Source: Bacteroidaceae bacterium
GTDB lineage: Bacteria > Bacteroidota > Bacteroidia > Bacteroidales > Bacteroidaceae
Direction: 5' to 3'
Length of the DNA: 39,279 nucleotides
Assembly: GCA_017649485.1 (NCBI GenBank)
Contig: JAGCGS010000052.1
Location: 1-39,279, forward strand
The notes beneath the pieces are model-generated. The model was not told the origin of the DNA. It searched no databases and saw only the letters and a list, made by a program, of their open reading frames with translations. Each line of letters starts with the position of its first letter. Within the stretch, counting starts at the first letter, position 1. This document shows positions 35,099 to 39,279 of this stretch, in pieces. The position numbers and the translations under genes were made by a program.

Positions 35099-36313
35099 TC
35101 CGTAAGCTCCGAATCCGAAGAAATACTTTTTCTTCAATATCTTATAAAACACATTCTGCTCAGGTATCAGATCCTCTTTCATATCATGACCAGGTACCGG
35201 GCACATCGCTTCATATTCTTGAGCAACCGTAGCTCGGGTGGTAGTATCCACTGCCCCCTGTGCCTGCAAGAACTCCCGCATCAGTTGGGGATTCTCCATG
35301 ATGATACACCCACGCGTATCCTCAGCCGTTATCTTGCGCAAACCCGCCAAGAACTCCGATTTATTAAACACCTCCGTCAAGTTGGAAGCATCCTCGTTCA
35401 ACCACTCTTTTGCCAACTGCATAGGTGGACAGAATTCCACTGCCCCACTGGGGGAGATATGGTGACTCATGCCCGTTGCTGCCGGACACATCGCCTTGCC
35501 CTTATCATCCCAATAAGTGTCGATGATAAACAAGGGAGCGTCTTTTCGTTGTTCGACAATGAACGAACGTAATGAGTGTATTTGTTCCTTCGTTAAGCAG
35601 TTATCGGAATTGGGTTGTGCCCCAACGGGACGATAGATATAGTACCACAGATACATAGCTCCCTCACGGGCGATATCCTCAATGTATTTCCTGTTTACCA
35701 GATCATTGTAATTACTCCTGCAGATACTTGCCGCCGCACCGAATATCAAACCTGCCTTTCTGCATGCCCTCACGCCTCTGAGTGTACGCTCATACACATC
35801 ATCACGCTGCCTTCTTTTGTCGCTCTCTTCCTTCAAGCCCTCAATGCTAATCAAAGGCGTTACATTGCCCAACTTACGCAATTTTTGAGCCACCTCGTCG
35901 GTGAGCAACGTTCCGTTGGTAAACAACTGGAAGTAGCAGTCACTATGCTTCTCCATCACCTCAAAAAGCCCTTTATACATCAAAGGCTCTCCACCTAATA
36001 AGCCAAAGAAATACGAGCCGTTTTTCTTCGACTGTGTGATAATGCCGTCAAGCTGTTCGTTGGTAAGTTGTTTCTTGCCACCTTGCGACACCCAACAACC
36101 TGAGCATCCCAAGTTGCATGTTTCAGTTAGCGAAACCATCACAAAAGCTGGGAAGAAAGGCTTTCCCTTTGCCTGGCGGCGCTCGAAAGCAGCCATGTTT
36201 ACCAGATTTCGCCATCCGAAGTTATAGCAGAATTTCCAAAGTAATCGCGGCGATGTCAAGGTAAACACCCTGCCCGCAGCCTTAAATGTTGCTATGTAGT
36301 CATGTAACGTCAT
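35096..36313 (-). CDS. radical SAM enzyme with SPASM-like C-terminal cysteines
   Basis: A 405-residue radical SAM protein. The cluster motif is CNLGCSGC (CxxxCxxC) at about residues 66-73, followed by GGEPLM, which contacts SAM. C-terminal cysteines (KAMCPAATGMSH, EFCPPMQL, RGCIIM, AMCPVPGHD) suggest an auxiliary cluster of SPASM type. In overall order it resembles HpnH-like and peptide-modifying enzymes but no exact family was identified. Context (polyprenyl synthase, cyclases, ferredoxin) favours modification of an isoprenoid or other small molecule over a peptide, because no small precursor-peptide gene was seen. It overlaps the ferredoxin gene by 4 bases, which could supply its electrons. 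Confidence 0.85.
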   Translation of the reverse strand: MTLHDYIATFKAAGRVFTLTSPRLLWKFCYNFGWRNLVNMAAFERRQAKGKPFFPAFVMVSLTETCNLGCSGCWVSQGGKKQLTNEQLDGIITQSKKNGSYFFGLLGGEPLMYKGLFEVMEKHSDCYFQLFTNGTLLTDEVAQKLRKLGNVTPLISIEGLKEESDKRRQRDDVYERTLRGVRACRKAGLIFGAAASICRSNYNDLVNRKYIEDIAREGAMYLWYYIYRPVGAQPNSDNCLTKEQIHSLRSFIVEQRKDAPLFIIDTYWDDKGKAMCPAATGMSHHISPSGAVEFCPPMQLAKEWLNEDASNLTEVFNKSEFLAGLRKITAEDTRGCIIMENPQLMREFLQAQGAVDTTTRATVAQEYEAMCPVPGHDMKEDLIPEQNVFYKILKKKYFFGFGAYG

Positions 36314-37014
36314 TTCTTAACCTTATTAATAACAAAGGCACTTGCCCTTCTGTTTGCCAATCTTTCGCGCAATGCCTGGTTATACAATGCTTTCGTATCT
36401 ACACGTATTGCCATATTGCCTTCTTCCTCCAAACCGCCGTTGATGGGCGACTGGTCATACTTGGGGAAAATCACAGCCGTCTTGGGGCAGGTTCTCGCAC
36501 AAGCAGGGCAATTGTTCTTGCAGTTTTCAGGATGCACCACCCTCACCTGCTTATCAACCACCGTATATACGCCAAACAAGCAGAAATCGTGGCATTTACG
36601 GCAATTAACACATCGTTCGGCATCGATTACAGGAAACCATGCGTCTTCACCAAACTCAGGTTCCATCGCCTTTATCTTGTCAGCAAACGCCTTGTCTGCC
36701 TCCACGAGTGCCACATCAGCGCCCATCTCCTTCAGCAGTGCGGCAGGTTCATTCTTCCGCAAATCATATAGCTTTTCAGCTTCATATCCTCTGTATCTCA
36801 GCAGGTTTCTCACGGCACGCTCATGACAGGCAATAACCGTTGTGCCAGCCACCTCTGCCAACCTTTTCGAGTTTTGCTCTACCATGCGGCACAAGTCTTC
36901 CTCCACATTCACCTCATATCCTTGCTTTGCCAATGCCGTTGCCAGCTCAGCCACCTGCTTCTTGTCAATGAAGCTTCTCGAAGCACATGCGCATATAGTT
37001 ATCTTTTTCTCCAT
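36310..37014 (-). CDS. cysteine-rich ferredoxin-domain protein
   Basis: A 234-residue protein. The N-terminal half, starting MEKKITICACASRS, has an alpha/beta look with cysteines at CAC, LCRMV and IACHE, faintly like heterodisulfide-reductase-type domains. The C-terminal half contains a ferredoxin pair: CVNCRKCHDFC and CKNNCPACARTCP, enough for two 4Fe-4S clusters. The tail 'ALYNQALRERLANRR' is basic and helical. ATG 37014 lies 2 bases after the stop of the response regulator; the longer start at 37032 would overlap it. Its stop overlaps the radical SAM start. A role as reductant or partner for that enzyme is inferred. Confidence 0.8.
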   Translation of the reverse strand: MEKKITICACASRSFIDKKQVAELATALAKQGYEVNVEEDLCRMVEQNSKRLAEVAGTTVIACHERAVRNLLRYRGYEAEKLYDLRKNEPAALLKEMGADVALVEADKAFADKIKAMEPEFGEDAWFPVIDAERCVNCRKCHDFCLFGVYTVVDKQVRVVHPENCKNNCPACARTCPKTAVIFPKYDQSPINGGLEEEGNMAIRVDTKALYNQALRERLANRRASAFVINKVKK

Positions 37015-37016
37015 GT

Positions 37017-37766
37017 TTATTTCACAATCCATAACTTAAACTCTGCCGCACGGTTCTTGCTTACATAGATGCGCTCAGGCGTATCCACACCCACACTCAC
37101 CAACAAGCGGCTGTCGAACCAAATAGTGATGTTGGTAATGGCTGATTTTGCCACGACATATTGCTTGTTGGCACGCATAAACTCGTTGGGGTTCAGCTGT
37201 GTCATCAGTTGGTCGAGAGCCATTGTGCAAGGGTAATGCCTGCCATCTTTCAAATAAACTTCCGTATTCTTGTTGGTAGAATAGAAACAAGCCACATCCT
37301 TCACCTCGATGGGCATGAGCTTGTCACGGAATGGTATCAGCAAGCGCGACTTGTATTCCTGCACAACGGCCAACTGCTTAAGCAACTGAAGATACTGATC
37401 AGTGTCCTGTTGGTTCAGCTTACTGAACTTCAGCAAAGCTTGACGCAACTCCTGCTCCTTGATGGGTTTCAGCAGATAGTCAATGCTATTCACCTTGAAG
37501 GCATCAATGGCATACTGGTCGTAGGCGGTGGTGAATATGATAGGTATTTCCACCTCCATTTGTTGGAAGATGGCGAACGAAGATCCGTCGCTCAGGTGTA
37601 TGTCCATAAAAATCAAGTCGGGACGCTCGTTGCTCTTCAACCAGCGTACCGTTTGCTGCACACTTTCCGTATTGGCCATCACCATGATGGCTGGGTCAAT
37701 CTCATTCAGCATCTCCACCAGGTTCTCGGCAGCAGCTGTCTCGTCTTCAACTATCAGTACCTTCAT
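37017..37766 (-). CDS. LytTR-family response regulator
   Basis: A 249-residue two-component regulator. The receiver domain (residues 1-120) has the acidic pair VEDE, the phospho-acceptor Asp in FMDIHL, Thr in TTAYD and Lys in LLKP. The LytTR DNA-binding domain follows (about 145-249: 'LLIPFRDKLMPIEVKDVACF', 'FMRANKQYVVAKSAI'). LytTR proteins bind pairs of short direct repeats upstream of target promoters. The ATG at 37766 is the true start, since the longer frame starts at a TTG. It sits 11 bases after the kinase gene and starts the Fe-S/radical SAM group, so it probably regulates the cluster. Confidence 0.93.
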   Translation of the reverse strand: MKVLIVEDETAAAENLVEMLNEIDPAIMVMANTESVQQTVRWLKSNERPDLIFMDIHLSDGSSFAIFQQMEVEIPIIFTTAYDQYAIDAFKVNSIDYLLKPIKEQELRQALLKFSKLNQQDTDQYLQLLKQLAVVQEYKSRLLIPFRDKLMPIEVKDVACFYSTNKNTEVYLKDGRHYPCTMALDQLMTQLNPNEFMRANKQYVVAKSAITNITIWFDSRLLVSVGVDTPERIYVSKNRAAEFKLWIVK

Positions 37767-37777
37767 CAATTATCCAT

Positions 37778-38800
37778 TTAGTCACCCAATGGCAGTTTCA
37801 CCACATAGGTTGCATCATCATTCTTCACCTCAATATGCTTGTCAAGCATCAACTGGAATCGGGCGTCGAGGTTCTTCAAGCCTGTACCGTTGGTAGCGGC
37901 AGGCGACAGCTTCGGGTAAACAGGGTTGCTCACTGTCAGCTCGTGCTCACCGCTCATACTTATGCTGATGTTCATCAAGTGCTCACTGTCAATCATGTTG
38001 TGCGTGGTGGCATTCTCCAACAGAGGCAACAGCGACAAAACGGGCAGTTGCAAATCGCGCTTATCGTCAGGCACATCCACATGAATCTTCAACTTGGCAC
38101 CATAGCGCACCTGCATCACATGGCTGAACGCGTCAACAAATTTCAGTTCTTCATCCAGTGTCACGAGAGTGCGGCTTCCGCTCTGTAGAATGTAGCGGAA
38201 GATGTCCGACAGCTCGTTGATGTAATTCAGGGTGTCCTCATCGTTCTTCTTTCTCACGAGCGATGAAATACCATTCAGTGAGTTGAAGAAGAAGTGAGGG
38301 TTTATCTGGTTTGTGAGTGCGTTGCATCGGCTTTCCAGATTCTCGATCTGCAGCCGTTCTATTTCTTTTTCTCTTTTCAGTTGATAGTCAAACAATACAT
38401 TAATATAGCTGATGAAAGCGGTGATTAGCCACACCACGATAAATTGGAAGAACAGGATGCTGAAGAAATGGTCGTAGTCAACCGTCAGGAATTTGATGGC
38501 TTCATACACCACAAAACCTATCAGCGTCAGCAGCAGGTTAATCCACGCGTGCCGCATAAACCTGATGTCGGCAATCTTCTTGAAGTCATACTTGAGTATC
38601 AACCAAATCAACACCCAGAAGTATGCCAAACGGAAGAAGAAGAACACGAAGTAAGCCATCTGTTCATCCGGCTTGATGAACATATCGAGGTCGCACATCA
38701 GCCAGGCGTTGTTCGGGTATGCCACGAAGAACGCACTGATGAGTGCCACCAGCCAAGGTTTCTTCCTAATCAGCGAAATGTCTTTATCAAAAGTTCCCAT
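37778..38800 (-). CDS. LytS/YehU-type sensor histidine kinase
   Basis: A 340-residue kinase of the His_kinase (PF06580) family. Four hydrophobic helices span about residues 13-30, 48-65, 80-100 and 112-135. A short coiled linker follows ('LKREKEIERLQIENLESR'). The phospho-acceptor region NPHFFFNSLNGISSL and an N-box (LPLLENATTHN) lie in the ATPase part. There is no large extracytoplasmic sensor, so the signal may be read within the membrane, for example a lipid or redox state (inference). The pair with the LytTR regulator is the first pair of genes of the cluster. A weak -7-like TTACTTTG lies at 38830-38837 on the minus strand, about 30 bases upstream of the start codon. Confidence 0.92.
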   Translation of the reverse strand: MGTFDKDISLIRKKPWLVALISAFFVAYPNNAWLMCDLDMFIKPDEQMAYFVFFFFRLAYFWVLIWLILKYDFKKIADIRFMRHAWINLLLTLIGFVVYEAIKFLTVDYDHFFSILFFQFIVVWLITAFISYINVLFDYQLKREKEIERLQIENLESRCNALTNQINPHFFFNSLNGISSLVRKKNDEDTLNYINELSDIFRYILQSGSRTLVTLDEELKFVDAFSHVMQVRYGAKLKIHVDVPDDKRDLQLPVLSLLPLLENATTHNMIDSEHLMNISISMSGEHELTVSNPVYPKLSPAATNGTGLKNLDARFQLMLDKHIEVKNDDATYVVKLPLGD

Positions 38801-38931
38801 AAATAACCTAAACCTAATTATATTTGATGCAAAGTAAAGAAAAAAATGCTAAAAAAGAAACATTCATGCCCTTAAAAGCGAAAAATGGGGAATAAAAGCG
38901 AACAGGGCGCACAGAATGAGGACTCTTTGGT

Positions 38932-38971
38932 AAAAAAAACAGAACACCCCGACTGGGCTTCAGTCAGGGTG
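38932..38971 (-). terminator. intrinsic-terminator-like hairpin upstream of the cluster
   Basis: On the minus strand CACCCTGACTG, a short GAAGCC loop and CAGTCGGGGTG (one mismatch) form an 11-bp stem, followed by TTCTG and a run of eight T. It would stop transcription coming from the right before the kinase gene. No gene for it to terminate lies between here and the window edge. Confidence 0.6.
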
Positions 38972-39044
38972 CTACAATGAAAAGCTATAACTGGCTTCTT
39001 ATAACATGTTATTCTCGCGAAGCCAAATCCTGCCCATGGGGGTA

Positions 39045-39148
39045 CCCCGTTCGTTCGGATTTGTAATCCGAACGTATTGAATATGAGCATTTGTAATGCG
39101 ATAAATATATATTCCGTTCGTTCGGAAAGTCCGTTCGTTCGGATTTAG
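39045..39148. repeat. 104-bp direct repeat, copy 1, with REP-like stem-loops
   Basis: The unit carries three copies of CCGTTCGTTCGGA. It has a perfect hairpin CGTTCGGATT-TGT-AATCCGAACG at about 39051-39073 and a smaller one, GCATT-TGT-AATGC, with the same loop. The second copy lies 27 bases further on. Together with 38801-39044 this edge region has no supportable gene. Confidence 0.8.
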
Positions 39149-39175
39149 ATAAATCGCTCACTCTCGGCATAGTTC

Positions 39176-39279
39176 CCCCGTTCGTTCGGATTTATAATCC
39201 GAACGTATTGAATATGAGCATTTGTAATGCGATAATTATATAGTCCGTTCGTTCGGATTGTCCGTTCGTTCGGATTTAG
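39176..39279. repeat. 104-bp direct repeat, copy 2, reaching the window edge
   Basis: Nearly identical to copy 1 over its full length (for example GGATTTATAATCC for GGATTTGTAATCC, and ATAATTATATAGT for ATAAATATATATT). It also has three CCGTTCGTTCGGA copies and both hairpins. The array may continue outside the window. Confidence 0.8.

Noticed and set aside
30899-36313. Hopanoid biosynthesis operon
   Set aside because: DxDD cyclase and radical SAM genes recall hpn genes, but there is no squalene synthase (hpnCDE), hpnA or hpnG-like gene, and the cyclase is short and paired with an unusual partner.
38872-39090. Minus-strand 72-residue frame at the right edge
   Set aside because: It runs through the terminator hairpin and into a repeat unit; there is no start context and the composition is repeat-derived.
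39045-39279. CRISPR array
   Set aside because: The repeats are 104 bp with internal hairpins and one near-constant spacer, not short repeats with unique spacers.

Overview
The window looks like a chromosomal segment of a Bacteroidales bacterium (Bacteroides/Prevotella-like; species not determinable). The support is Bacteroidetes-type promoters (TTTG, about 20 bases, then TAnnTTTG), weak Shine-Dalgarno sequences, an alkaline phosphatase-family lipoprotein, a GH76 mannanase-type lipoprotein, LytS/LytTR-type regulation, and short TTGACCATTGA/TTGAAGATTGA filler repeats between genes. No rRNA, tRNA, CRISPR array or transposase gene was found.

Left part (1-6204, plus strand): the 3' end of a secreted protein, methionine aminopeptidase (map), elongation factor 4 (lepA), a metallophosphoesterase, a 755-base gap, and a secreted CE1-type esterase. 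The gap holds three 22-bp palindromic repeats, two promoters, and a GC-richer stretch that may encode a small RNA. A hairpin terminator follows the esterase. From there to the right end every gene is on the minus strand: an alkaline phosphatase-family lipoprotein lacking several catalytic residues, a COG0523 GTPase, an aquaglyceroporin and a GH76 lipoprotein.

Main part (about 38800 down to 11036, minus strand): about 22 tightly packed genes, many with 4-base ATGA overlaps, read as one long gene cluster. In transcription order: LytS-like kinase and LytTR regulator; cysteine-rich ferredoxin; radical SAM protein; DUF116-polyprenyl synthase fusion; two squalene-cyclase-like proteins, one with a DxDD motif; two FRG-type beta-propellers; a third propeller of another type; exported polyferredoxin; NapH/NosR-like membrane ferredoxin; three-TM propeller protein; NuoE-NuoF-type fusion; 2Fe-2S/Fer4_20 protein; membrane-anchored propeller; ABC ATPase with two FtsX-type permeases; GT4 glycosyltransferase; two secreted propellers; ArsR regulator.

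Interpretation (inference): electrons from NADH could enter through the NuoEF-like fusion, pass the soluble Fe-S protein and the NapH-like membrane protein, and reach exported Fe-S and beta-propeller proteins. The isoprenoid genes could make a cyclised terpenoid, and the ABC/GT4 genes could export or decorate a product. I do not recognise this combination as a described pathway. It is the best candidate in the window for a new system. The right edge (38801-39279) has no gene. It holds a minus-strand terminator-like hairpin and two 104-bp direct repeats with strong stem-loops.
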